Positions 12,201-23,490 of a stretch of DNA of 64,000 nucleotides are shown piece by piece. Position 1 is the first letter of the stretch. Each line of letters opens with the position of its first letter. The position numbers were made by a program, and so were the translations under genes. The notes under the pieces were generated by a model that was not told the DNA's origin, did no database searches, and was given only the letters and a program-made list of their open reading frames with translations. This DNA comes from Ananas comosus (taxonomy: Eukaryota; Streptophyta; Magnoliopsida; Poales; Bromeliaceae), in assembly GCF_001540865.1 (NCBI RefSeq), contig NW_017893345.1:1-64000 (forward strand), in the 5' to 3' direction.

Positions 12201-13917
12201 CAGTTGTGGTTCAAGAGCGAGTTAGAGAGCAAGACAATAGAGAGAGTCTAGGACTGACCTACGGAGAACACCTAGGACAGGTGAACCTACATTATAGTGG
12301 CGTGAGGCGACGTGAACAATCTATACGGTGGCGGAGTGAGGATCGATTGATCAAGTTTTGTAAAACCTCTAAGAGGATACGTTAAGAGGTAGATTCAGGT
12401 GTGGTATTCTCAGCCAAGTGTGTTTATGTTGCGCGCGACAACATAAAACTGATTGATGAGAATAGACGCCCTTGTGTGACTTTCGCCCGATTGAGTGCGT
12501 TGTTTCGCTATTGAGGCGAAGTTAATGGGATAGGTGATTGGTTGGTGCCGGCTGGTTGCTGACATTAGACCAAACACAGACTCGTGTTAGAGCGATTGTT
12601 AGTTGCCGAGTACGGCACGTGGGCCTAATAGAACCTCGAAATGAGGTGGCGAGTTGTGCTTGTGTTGTCGGTGTGCATAGGCAGATTGCCTGATGCTGGA
12701 CTTCGTGTGAGACCTGTAGCGGACATAGAGGCTCGAGTGTAGTATCGTGAAGTGCGGTTTCGATTCAGCCGGGAGTGAGTTGGCAAGTAGCACTTCAGCG
12801 CTAAGTGTGAAGCGAGGCCATGATACTACCGTAGGTGGTGGCTGCACTAGGTGCCTAGAAGCGTTAGAGTGCTGTAGGCTCTGAGAGCAATGTGTGTAGG
12901 ACGACGTTGGCCTGGGGTAGTGTTGGGGACGACCGTGCATTGGACCCTTATTAGGACTGTGGAGCCTGAGCCCATTGGGCAGGCACAGTCAGCTGTGAGT
13001 GACAGCGCCCCGATACCTACGGGTAGGGCAGAGAGTTTTGGTCAGGACGGTAGTCCGAGCTTAGATCTGGGAGCGTGGAATGCCACGTGTTAGATCGTGA
13101 GATTGATGACACCGAGTGTGTAGTGACCCAACCCGAGGACTTGACGTGGTTTGGAGTCTTGGTTGCTCCTGGTTGGAGTGTGTGCGAATTCTCCAATGAG
13201 AGTGTCGCCCGATGATGATTGGGTCTACGAAGCGAACGAGAGGCGCTATGCGTAGTTGCGACAGGTTGGGCTGTAAGCCTACGTAGGACTGGTGACCTAT
13301 GGTTCACCAATGAGATCGAGGTAAACGGTAGGCGGGTGGCCTTATCGACGAGTTTAAGCTTGAATTCACGAACAGGAGTTCGTATGAATTCGTTGCAAGA
13401 GCGATGTTAGTCGTGGCTGTAGTATCAAAGGATAAGGAGAGAAAGTAAAGTGGTCTCTGGGAGACACTTGAGTAATGAATAGCCACGTGAGGATTGAAGC
13501 TTGAGGAAATTGCTCTTCTATGGATTGAGATTCGAGATGTGCTGAGTGGGCTATCTCGTGATGGAACAAGGATCTAGTCGAGGATTGAAGCACTCGCGAT
13601 TGGTCGATGCATCAACGAAATTGCCTCTGAGCAATGCCGGTGATCGAATCGGAGTGAAATTTCTCGATTGGGTGTATAATGCAAAGAGCAGTTCCTTACA
13701 TGGTGGTAATACACTTTTGGACTTGCACATAACAAATGTGAGCATATCCAGTCTCACATCCTCCGAGGTGGGCCTTTGAACAGTCCAATAAGTGAAAGGC
13801 CACTCCGAGGTGGGAAAGTGCATTGGAATTTTCGATTGCTCGATAAACCGAGTTGGAGTATCGATTGGGTTGAAGTGAGTTAGTTTCGAGGACGAAACTC
13901 TTTTAAGGAGGGGAGAA
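12201..13917 (+). mobile_element. Interior of family A element A2, no coding capacity seen
   Basis: It starts with a degraded primer-site-like sequence and shows no convincing reading frame. The 3' half is nearly identical to 3170-3782, including AATGAGATCGAGGTAAACGG (13309-13328), and ends with GAGGACGAAACTC, then AAGGAGGGGAGAA (13905-13917), a polypurine tract directly against the LTR. The first part (to about 13250) is indel-rich relative to A1 and to 53600-54700. I infer a cis-acting-only element mobilised by a related gypsy polymerase. Confidence 0.6.
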
Positions 13918-14976
13918 TGTAAGGTACCGGACTTCTAAAATCATGAGGTTACGGTGTCCATTTGGTTGGAGAGCCATTTGAATGGTTCCGGTAAGGTTGC
14001 GGTGTAATGTAATATACCGGATTTAAATATAATAAATAAAAATAAATAAAAATAGTATGAGATACTATTTTTATTGGATTTGGAGAAGTGAAATATGAGT
14101 TAGAAATGACTTGTGCTGAAATCGGAATGAAAACAGAAGATTTAGAATTTTCTGTGAGAGACGGGACAGGTAAATTAGCAGAAAATGCACAGTCTCAGAA
14201 AATTATGAAAATTGGAGGATAAGTCAGAAATATTTTTATGAGGCTAGATTTGAGGTTTCATATTTTTCTGACACCCGTAGAGTGAGAAATAAAATCCGAA
14301 AGCTATCTGATAAAGATTGCAGTTCGGCACAGTTTTTGGTGACCAAACGGGGTCGAAGCTGGAAACTTAAGATATATTCTTACTCAGTACGTTAAACCGA
14401 GACTACCTGTCAAATTTGAGCGCAAACGGACATTCAGAAGGGTTCCGACGGAACTTATCAGATTTGAGGGACTAAACTGAAAAGTGGAATAGTTGAGGGG
14501 GCTGCTTGTGGAAAAGAGCATTGCTCTTCTTCTCCTCCCTCAACCTGCGTACACAACCAGCACACACACACACACACAACACACGCATGGAGGGGAAAAG
14601 AGAGAAATCTCTTTCTCTCTCTAGATTTCTCCCGAAGAGAGAGGATTTTGGTGGAGGTTGATGCTCAAGGATGGATTTTCATCTTCTCCAACTTCTTCCT
14701 CTCCATTGGAGCATGCTTTGAAGGTAAGCTTCAAAACCCTTTAATGGTATCTCTTTGTAGTTTGGGTTTTAAGCTTCAAGAATGGATTTAGAGTTATTCT
14801 AGCATGCTAAATAGATGATTATTGCTAGAATCTAGGATCAATTTAGTGATTTATTGCCTAGTTGTAACCTAGGGCTCTAAAGTGCAAGTTTTGCTACTAG
14901 TAGGGTTTGATCTCATTTAACCCTCTGTAAACCTAATTGATAGGTCACTGAACGCGTTGGAAGCGACGGTTCGGCG

Positions 14977-14977
14977 N
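14977..14977. other. Single N with partial LTR duplication
   Basis: The sequence just before the N (ACGCGTTGGAAGCGACGGTTCGGCG) recurs about 368 bp later at 15319-15343, and the stretch between repeats diverged versions of what precedes the N (AGATGATT, CTAATTG.TAGGTC blocks). This looks like two LTR copies joined at the N rather than a true duplication. Confidence 0.6.
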
Positions 14978-17324
14978 TTGCTTGGGTTTTAAGCTCTAGA
15001 AACGAATTAGTAGCTTTCCTAGATGCTAAGTAGATGATTTATGCTTAGATCCTAAGTTCTAATGGTGGATTTTTACCTATTGCAACATAGAGCTCCAAAA
15101 TGAGGGCTTTAATGGTAGATCTCTAAAGATAGGTCTAAATGCTTTGGAAATGGTTTTAGTGGAACCCATTGATGCCTAATAGATGGTTAATGCTTGAATC
15201 ATAGAGCAATTTAATGATTTCTTGCATAGTTGTAAACCTAGGGCTCAAAATGCTAACTTTCAAAATATGAGGGTTTGATCTCTTTTAACCCTCTGTTTAC
15301 CTAATTGCTAGGTCTACGAACGCGTTGGAAGCGACGGTTCGGCGATTCGTTGAGCCGGTACAAAGATATTAAAGAAACGGACGTTAGGCTTCGTTTCCGC
15401 CTGGAGGGCCGAGGCGACGTCGTAAAATCCTGAAAACGGATTTGAAGCATCGTACCAAGAAACCGAAGACCTTTAATTTTCAGATTGCGGATCGGAGGTC
15501 GTTTGGTGGTCGCGCGCGGATTGGGTCAAGCCGAGCGGCGTGCGCCGCGGGAGGCCGATTGCAAGTGACGACAAGCAATCGGAACGCGATAAAAGGTGGG
15601 GGAGTGCCATCCCGAAGTCATCGGGCTTCTTCCTATGTCTTAGTATTTATCCGTTCACATGTAGCATATTGTATGTTGCTATGCATTATAGGATGACAAT
15701 ACATGCATTCCTAATCCTTATATGATGTTTATGATCAATATAGTATTATGATATGGATATATGATGTGATGGACATAAGGATTATGAGGTGACATTGGTA
15801 AACCTATGATGCTAAATGAAAGAAGAACCTAGTGTTGTGTTTAAAGACATAGTTTACAAGTGGCATTGAACTCATTGTGCTAAAAACACATATGACTTGA
15901 ACTAGTAATGGATTGGTTGTTGTACTAGAAACTCTAGTAACATTGATCAAGTTGCATATTGGGATATTGCATTATAGGGTACTAGTTGGCAATTGTTACA
16001 TGTCATGGCATGCTAGTGAGAGTGTAGTGTTACTTGATTAATACTTGTACCTAGTATGCATGAGATTGGGACTTAGTGTGGTGAAACCCTATAAGGGCAT
16101 GATTAATGTGGGTTAAACTTGTTGAGTGCATTAATCGATTAAGTTGCATATTGTATTTATTGCACTTAGGTGCTAGATGATTATGGTCATTGCTCATATT
16201 TGCATGCTAGTAGCTATACATCTTGATGATTGTTCCATGATCTAGTATGCATGATGATTACATGATGAAAACCCTACAATGAGAACCTAGACCCTATATG
16301 TGAGATGATTAATGCTTATATTGCTAAAGAACTAGTATGATGTAACTAGTGTTGAAATGAGTCTAAATGACGAGTGGCATCTAGTTTAGAAAACTATGAT
16401 GAGTGGCATGTGATTGTTGATAACCTTGACATGAGAACCTTAGTGTAGTTGAAACACTATGAGATTGGGTACAAGAACACCTTGATTCCATGATGAGATT
16501 ACCCTTAGAGGGTAGGTTGCTGTTGCTCGTGAGATGATCACGCTTACATTGCCTGTCTGCGCTTGGTGGGGTCGCTCCCCCCAGGTTGTGCGCTCCGGAG
16601 TTTGGTCACTAGAGAGGCAGCCGTGCTCGCTGCTCGGATAGCCGCTTGTTATCCGCAGGCGTACTCGGGGATAGTCCAGCTCGACATCCCTAGGAGATTG
16701 ATATGTGAGCCTTGCTTGTGAACCACGAGTTCACCTTGAGATTGGGTTACCTATTGAGCCATACCCATTATTGTTGTTCATGATAGCTTGCTTCCATAGT
16801 TGTTGTTGTTGTTGTTCATAGTAGCTTACTAGTGTTCATAGTAGCTTACTTATTGCTCATGCCTTCATGATATACTATTCCTTCACCTATGAGATTTGAG
16901 TACCTATTGAGTCATACTCATTATTGTTGTTCATGATAGCTTGTTTCCATAGTTGTTGTTGTTGTTCACCTTTGAGATATGAGTCGAGTAGACCAGAATG
17001 AGGTAGCTTTTCACCTACTAGATTTGAGATCTTAGGCAAAGTAGCCTAGCGGATTGGGTAATAACATGAATAGCATAAGAGTATTGCATTCATACCATGA
17101 TTAGACATAGTGCATTGCATAACTATGTTATAGTTGTATTCATTTCACTGTTGAGGCATATTAGCATGATAGTAGATTGTTGCTAGATGATGTTCCATGC
17201 ATACTTTGCATTTGATGGCATAGTAGATATAGTAGTAGTATTTCCATATATCTTTCTATCTATCTATCTGTGCCAGCTTGGACCTAGTGGGAAGATCGGC
17301 GGAGTCGGCGGCCGAACCCACTGG

Positions 17325-17344
17325 GAACTATATTTATATAGTTC
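17325..17344 (+). other. LTR hairpin with acceptor-like tail (family A)
   Basis: Same 20-base hairpin as at 599 and 11681, followed by TCACCCCGTGTGGTTTTGGGGTACAG. The final CAG could act as a 3' splice site; that is inference. Confidence 0.65.
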
Positions 17345-18131
17345 TCACCCCGTGTGGTTTTGGGGTACAGGTACACATGAGAGCGGATCGACAGAGGATC
17401 GCAGTTTGGGCTTAGCGCCCTAGTGCTAGTTGATAGTTTACTCTCCTATTTTGCATTAGAGTTACCCTATACATGTATTGAGAGTAGATGATGTATAGGA
17501 TGTGAGGTATTTTGAGATAAATGTAAACTAATGTTTATCTTTTGAAGAATGTAAGCTTATGTTCATAGTTTGGAAAAGAATGCAAGTTGTAATTAAATGT
17601 ATCGAGTTGAATGGTTGTAATAGAATAGTTAAGTATCTCTCTTTTGTTTCACTTGTATGTCTTCTACTTGTGACGCTTGCTCTTGTAATGTTCAGCACTG
17701 TTTGTGCTCTCGCTGTTGTCGCATGATCATGTATGTATTCAAGTTGATTTCCTGGGGACTTGTTGTACATGATCTCGTTGTTTAGCCTTGGGCGGACAGG
17801 GGAGACTGTCCGTTCGGCGTCCGTTCGCCGCGCCCGAACCGTGCCAAATCGGTAGCGGCCTCGGGGCGGGGACGTGACAAGTTTCGTGAAGTAAGTCGGA
17901 GTCTTGAAGGATCGAAGCGGATTGATGAAGATTGAAGAATTCAAAATTTTGAAGATTTTGGAAAATTGCTCACAATGTGAATCACGACGTAAAGGTAGAG
18001 TTTTACTTTATGTTATGGTGATTCATACTTAGTTATAGGCATTAGAATCATAAACTCAAAGTTTAATGGATTAGAAAGTGCCTCGGAACGTTGAAAATCC
18101 GAAACAATGCAAAATCTGAAAAAATGCATTG

Positions 18132-18297
18132 TGTACCGGTACAGCAAGTGCCACGTACCGGTACAGCCATCAACATTGGCAATGTATTTTTGTTCCGTCA
18201 TTATGTACCGGTGACAGCCTTTCGTGTACCGGTACACAGTGTAAAATCGTGAAAACTTTATAATCCTACTCCGTTTTGATTCTAAAGTCTATAAATA
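18132..18297 (+). promoter_or_regulatory. ACCGGT palindrome cluster plus TATA box in Sirevirus LTR
   Basis: TGTACCGGTACA lies at 18132-18143, CGTACCGGTACA at 18154-18165, a one-base-interrupted copy near 18204, and GTGTACCGGTACAC at 18224-18237. TATAAATA follows at 18290-18297, 53 bp after the last palindrome. Position fits a U3 enhancer, with TATA driving the LTR transcript. The palindrome type here is the one found in gypsy LTRs, not the GAGACCGGTCTC type of the other Sireviruses in the window. Confidence 0.6.
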
Positions 18298-18534
18298 AGC
18301 TATAGGGGTTCTCTAACTGATCAAGCATCATAAGAATACATGTTTGAGAAACCCTAGAGGCTCGGATTTCATTCTAAACCTATTTTCTACAAATTAGCCT
18401 CTTTAGATCAAATCGAGATATCGTTTCGCATTCTCTATATTTCGATTTGATCTCCGCTTCGCTTGGAGTTCTATTCCCTGGTTTCTACTATACTCCTAAG
18501 CGAAGGATCACCATAATCATGATGCTCTTCATGA

Positions 18535-18675
18535 ACGGCGTCGTGGATTCGGCGTGAACGAAGGCTGTTCGTGAATTCGGATCGTGGGCTCGTGGATTCG
18601 AGTGGCGTCGTGGATTCGACGTGATTGAAGCTTCGTGGATTCGAAGTGGAGGCGTTCGTGGATTCGGACGTGAGG
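18535..18675 (+). repeat. Short degenerate repeat around CGTGGATTCG
   Basis: CGTGGATTCG, with close variants, recurs about seven times at spacings of 15-35 bases within the LTR. The overlapping minus-strand ORFs (18471-18710) are read from this repeat and are not genes. Confidence 0.65.
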
Positions 18676-18970
18676 GCGTGGACAACCCGAAAGATTGCGC
18701 GAAGATTCATAGGAGGTTAAGAGAGGTTGAGTCCGTGGTGTCGGTAATCACCTTGTAATCTTTTCTCTTAGTGAATTATTTTTTCACGTGTTGGTCCCGT
18801 GGGTTTTTCTCCAAGTTGGAGTTTTCCCACGTAAATCTCGGTGTGCTTTTTATTTTCCGCATTTATTTTTATTGCATCGAGATTTGTGATTTTTGGCCTT
18901 TCACCTATTCACCCCCCTCTAGGTGATAGATACAATCTAGATAGATCTTTGGGCTCCTCAAAACTTTCAG

Positions 18971-21900
18971 TGCTGATCGCACTGGCGTGATCCGTTCGCA
19001 AATCTGACGGACGGATCTGCGGATAATGCGCGTTGTTTGTGGAGGGGTCTTAGATGGCAAAACGGTATTCTTGCGAAAAGTGCGACATTTTATGTACTGT
19101 TCTGCGTGAAACCGGATTGGGAGGTGTGTTCCCGCGTTTTACACGCACTGTGAGGGACTCAGTATTAATACTGAGGTTTGGTGTGAGGGAAGCCGTCGCG
19201 CAGCCGCCATCTTCCTCCCTCTCTATCTCTCTCTCTTCTCTCGGTTGAGAGGAAGCTCGAGGCTGAAACGCCTCCAGGCTTTTCCCCAGAGTCATCCCGG
19301 AGCCCCGGCGTCCCTCCCCGCCGACCGTCGTCGCCTCTGCGCGCCACCGCTGCCGCTGCTACATCCTGCAACTAGCTTGGCCGAGCTCAGGCCGAGCAGA
19401 CTGTGCGGCCTCACCCTCGCGTCGCCGCCGCCCTCGGCCACTCCTGTGGAACCCCTCCGACCTCAAGCGGTCAGTCGCCGCCGCCCCGAGCTGCCCTGAG
19501 CGCCGTCGCGCAACCGCAGCAACTTGCTGCCAAGCTGCTGCAGGTACGGTCGAGCCTCGCAGTGCCGGGCTCCCTGCCGCCGGTCGTCGTCCCAGACCTT
19601 CCCTTTCGGTCCCAAAGGGACCCCGCAGTGCCCCTCCAGCCACCCCGACCCTCGCCGTGGCCGGAGAAGCTCGCTGAGCCCGAGCTTCTTCCTTGCGGGC
19701 TTGGCTTGCTCCGCCGATGCCGCCGCCGCACCTCGCCGCCGTCCAAGGTGAGCACCGTACTCCTCCCATCCCCCGCACCCGCCTCTGGCCCGCGCGTACC
19801 TCGCCGTGCCGCCGGAAGCCGGCCGAAGCAAGCTTGCTCCGGCCAAGCCCGAAATAGGGCTATTCCTCGGCGGTTTGCTGTTCCGAGCAACCCGAGCCTC
19901 CCCGATCTCTGTGGAAGGGAGCACGATGATCATGCCAAATTTCTGATCGTCGTGCTCACCTTACATTCTGTCGAGGAGACTCTGTTCCATTGTTTTGGCC
20001 GTGTCGACCCTGTGGAGCCTTTTTGGCTGCTGTTGCGGGTTTGCGCGCATTTTTTCGGTGATCCGAAGCTGTTCCAATGCCTCCGAAGGTGAGCACGGTG
20101 ATCGTTGGTCACTGCTGATCACAGTGCTCACCTCACTTTGGATCAACGGATTCGGGTTAGTTCTGTTCGGCGTGATTTTCGCCGACTGCGCGCTGTTTGC
20201 AGAAGTTTCGAGTTGCTCCCGCGCCTCCCACAGTGAGCCATTGTGCTCCGGACCATGAGCACGGCCTTCGGTATGTCGAGACCTGTCAGTACACGTCTCG
20301 GCAGACCTTGGAAGTCCTCGGTTTGCGTGAATAAGCCACTTGATCGTCCAATTTATATAAAATAATAGGATTTTATGTAAATAGAGGGACTTTTGCCCAA
20401 TTAGGCACCTAGTGGCTACTGTGGGCAATGTGTATGCTTGTGTGGTGACCTCTGGACTGATTGTCCATGATCTGATAGCCTTCGCGGAAATCGAGAAGTC
20501 GATTTCGGTGCGTTTTTCGGCGAAATTAGCCGAAAGAACGCGGTTTCAGTTTGGATTTCTTCCGACGTGGTTTGTTTATCCTGTGTATTGTCGCTGAGCC
20601 TTGTTGGCTGGTCACCATCGTCATTTTGTGGGTTCGGTGATGATGGGTGAGCGACGGTGGGTTCAGGTGTCGAAATAGACGCTTCCGGGAACCCGTATTC
20701 GTACAATTATCCGGCGATAATTGTGTAGTGGTGTTATCTTGTGTTTCCTGCCAAGACATCCAAACAAGAGTGTTTTATGGCAGCGGGTGACTCGTGACAC
20801 GAGTCGGTGAGTTTCGGGACACTTAGTGGGTCCCGACGGCATCCCGACGTGGTTTTCGGGACTTCCGGTAAGTTATGGTGATCGATTTTGGGAAACCGAT
20901 TCGGGGACTTGTGTGGGGGTTTGTGAGTTGTGTACTTCAGGTTAGTGGTTTGGATACTGACTTAGTGGATCTTCTTAGGTCCGGTAGACTCCGTGCACAC
21001 TCAGTGTTCCGACGCGACAGTGACAGGTGGGTGCTTCGAGCTAGTAGTCGGTGAGATCGTTTCACCCTTCCTCTGTTCTTTCATATCAATATCGTAGTCT
21101 CTACATGTCAGTTGATTGTTTATCGTTTCTTTATCGTATCTCTTTGATTGCATTTGGATAGTTGTGGATAGACATGTAGAGCAGGTTGCATATATATTGT
21201 ATCTCTGTGGACCTTGGGTCCAGGCAACACATCGACTCCTTATCGTGTGTTTCGATCTGGTTGATCGTGGTTTGACGTTGTACGCCTTTGTACCTGGCTT
21301 CGGCCAAGGCACTGGTCTCTTTTTGTCGGTTTTCGTTTTGAGCATATCAGCATGATTTAGTCACAGCACTGTGTATTCTATACACTAGGTTGGTTTGGCC
21401 ACCAACCAAGGGGTGTACGTATCCAGATAGGTCATCGATGACGCATGAATAAGTTGGCAGTGTCTACTCTGTGACAGGCAACGCTTGAGGTCTGTGGACC
21501 AATATAGCAGCATCAGATTGGGTTTGATTTTGGACCATTTACCCTTGAGGCATCCGTTTAGTTGAGTTTTTGTTACTGTAGTAGTTTCGTTCTTGCTAAG
21601 TTATTATCCTGTTTCTATTACTACTGTAGTTGCTCTTATATCATGTTCATATCTGTTATAGCTACTGTAGTTTGTTTTCGTATATCAACATCTACACTTG
21701 TTTGTCTATCTCCTTTGGTTTTCGTGATTACGGCTTGCCTTCGTGGCTCTGTCGTACCCACTAGGAAACCATGGTTGCGGTTTCTCACACCCATTCCCCC
21801 CAGGTGACATGGACGAGGAGTTGGATTTTGGGCTCGATGGGAGGACGATCTAACTAGTCTGGTATAGCAACTGTCACCCTGATTACTTTCATTTCGGCAC

Positions 21901-22556
21901 TTAGTAGTTTTAATAATAAATAGTTCAGTTAGATGATCATATTGATGTTTGAATATTTGTGAATTAGTTTTAGTGGATGATTTACTATGATGCACGAGAT
22001 TGGAGTTTTCAGATCTGTGGATTTTGGTTCTCGTATTTATAGATTTACGCATCGTGGTTTTCTACCCCTCGAGGTAGCTGGTTTTTAAAATAGAGTTTCC
22101 ATGTGGAAAATAATTTTAAAAAGGTTTTCGAATCGTTTTCATGGATGATTGAATTAGAATTTAAAAATAAAGCTTCCGGGTGGGGAGCACTTTTAAATAT
22201 GATGATTGTTGTACTGTGCATTGCATCATCCAGCGCCTAAGGAGTGTTTAGAGGCATGCATCATCTCTAAGGATTGCTAGCTGTATGCAAATACATAGCA
22301 TGAATTATTTGTTAATTGGTAAATGTAAACTGTGGTTGTGATCCTGTTGATGTTGTTGGCACGCCGTGCAAATACAAAGGAGACTCTGTCCAAGTGGATG
22401 GAAGAACTTTGTATTTGTGGCAGGTTTGTACGTCACTTGGGCAAGGTTGAAAAAAATAAAAAATAAAAAATAAATACGGCACGTTTTCCGCAACTCTGAT
22501 TTCAAAATGGTAATGAATTTTAAAAAGGCTTTTAAAATTGGCCCCGGGGTGTGACA
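18971..22556 (+). mobile_element. Gypsy-type LTR inserted in a Helitron
   Basis: The right end is clear: GGCCCCGGGGTGTGACA at 22556, directly against Helitron coding sequence. Gypsy LTR landmarks include a leader-like CT-rich stretch near 19212, the hairpin at 21765-21784 with TCTCACACCC and a following CCCCCCAG, and the GTACCCACT block before it. The left end is uncertain; it abuts the CTTTCA end of the Sirevirus LTR. 19200-19900 is very GC-rich and gives several long overlapping frames on both strands (for example 229 codons from 19403), but these show no recognisable domain and I treat them as chance. No PBS or pol follows, so this is a solo or truncated LTR of about 3.6 kb. Confidence 0.65.
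21765..21784 (+). other. LTR hairpin with acceptor-like tail (18971 LTR)
   Basis: GAAACC (21765-21770) pairs with GGTTTC (21779-21784) and is followed by TCACACCCATTCCCCCCAG. Its position and flanks match the family A, B and C hairpins although the stem sequence differs. Confidence 0.55.
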
Positions 22557-23490
22557 TCTAATTTTAATGTCATCTCTATATCCATCTTCACCATAAGAAA
22601 ATAATAAAGGATACTGCATTGGAAGATAAGATGGATGTAGTTCATGTATTCGTTATAATAAGCCAGTTTGAGTTTCGACTACAATATCTGTTTCAACAGT
22701 GTTCTTTTCAATATCTCCAACAATAAGAGCCGCCACTTCAGATGAGGTTGGAAGATTGTATCTTCTTCCATCAGTTCCTCTTTTTCTTAATAGCCTCAAT
22801 TTTAAGTCTTGATACTCTTCTACCACAAATCTATCTCTTACCATTCTGAATGATTTGGCTAAACAATTGCATTCATCTAGCATACTTTTGAGCTCGTTAA
22901 CAATTGTGGTGTCAAACTCATCAGAACTTCTACTTGAACTGCAAAATCATTTTAAAAAATCACTATCAGGATTATACAAAACATGCATGCTTTTCATATT
23001 ATTTATAACTAAACAACATAATTTCATATTATAGAGATGATACTTTCATATCTTATGGCACTTATTCTATTTAAAACTTCATTTTCTGCATCATAAACGT
23101 AGAGCTGCGCAAATCTCGGACGCGAGCCTTGAGTTGGAAGCAAACTTCCAATTATATGACAATTTTGGCCATGTAGTTTAAATACGTATGGCCCCCCTCC
23201 CTGATTTATTGTAGAGTCAATTTTTCCTCCCATTGACGTAAATGAGAACATCATATTGTAAGATCTGATCTTTTTTAAAAAGTGATTGCTTCTGGAGTCT
23301 CTGTTATGCAATAAATTATTGAGTGTAGAAGGTGGATCTTTGAGCAATGGCAGTTCAACTTTTCCTTGCACGCAACATAGAGAATATCTCGGCCTAGTTA
23401 ATCTCGTCCTTCTCTAACCTTTCTTCATACCAGAACAATGCACCGCAAAATTCACATGCATAAGTAGGATCTCCCAAATTCCAATAATCT
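22557..23490 (-). pseudogene. Helitron Rep/helicase N-terminal region, broken
   Basis: On the minus strand, pieces read as a plant Helitron N-terminal (Helitron_like_N) region. In order they are WNLGDPTYACEFCGALFWYE with CxxC (about 23400-23480), CCVQGKVELPLL and SYNMMFSFTSMGGK, then GSLLPTQGSRPRFAQLYVYD (23024-23371). After an intron with a TTTTGCAG acceptor near 22940 comes LKSMLDECNCLAKSFRMVRD (22653-22930), then LQYPLLF-type sequence ending at 22557. Family knowledge: these proteins carry a rolling-circle Rep domain and a helicase. The Rep catalytic motifs and helicase are not present here. There is a one-base frameshift near 23400 and an in-frame TAA near 22650. The LTR at 22556 interrupts the frame. 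Confidence 0.8.

Larger units (their letters stand above)
7627..17879 (+). mobile_element. Family A LTR retroelement, non-autonomous (copy A2)
   Basis: Two related long LTRs (about 7627-12200 and 13918-17879) flank a short interior of about 1.7 kb. The 3' LTR starts TGTAAGGTACCGG and ends GACGTGACA, about 3.96 kb. No pol domain is visible inside. The 3' end of the interior shares the GAGGACGAAAC-purine tract-LTR arrangement with the family C chromovirus, which places it in Ty3/gypsy. Flanking 5-bp sequences (CATAA before, AGTTT after) do not match, so no target-site duplication supports the ends. The 5' LTR is indel-rich and contains an assembly gap, so its length is unreliable. Confidence 0.65.
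13918..17879 (+). repeat. 3' LTR of copy A2, about 4 kb
   Basis: It begins TGTAAGGTACCGG next to the purine tract and ends GGGACGTGACA. Internal landmarks are an AAAATAGTATGAGATACTATTTTT inverted pair near 14050, a (CA)n run at 14560-14585, CT-rich leader-like sequence at 14600-14700, two copies of the ACGCGTTGGAAGCGACGG block (14951 and 15319) separated by an N, the GCCGCGGGAGGCCGATTGC block at 15544, and the hairpin at 17325. No ORF of note lies in it. The start and end are well supported by the sister copies at 3783 and 12200. Confidence 0.7.
17880..18969 (+). mobile_element. Sirevirus-type copia LTR (5' end truncated)
   Basis: It aligns with the LTRs of the two Sireviruses below: AGTTTCGTGAAG...GTCTTGAAG at its start, TATAAATAAGCTAT at 18290-18303, AACCCTAGA, GGTCCCGTGGG, TTGGAGTTTTCCCACGT, CTCGGTGTGC, CATCGAGATTT and CACCTATTCACCCCCCTCTAGGTG. 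It ends CTTTCA at 18969, the family's usual LTR end. The usual TGTTAAGGATTTT.TAGGTTGGCG start is missing, so it is truncated or misjoined against the family A LTR end at 17879. No PBS or coding region follows, so it behaves as a solo or broken LTR. Confidence 0.75.

Noticed and set aside
7622..17884. Target-site duplication for element A2
   Set aside because: The flanking 5-mers CATAA and AGTTT do not match.
19403..20092. 229-codon ORF and overlapping long ORFs on both strands in GC-rich sequence
   Set aside because: High GC makes stops rare; six frames are open in part, none has a recognisable domain, and the region lies within a gypsy LTR.
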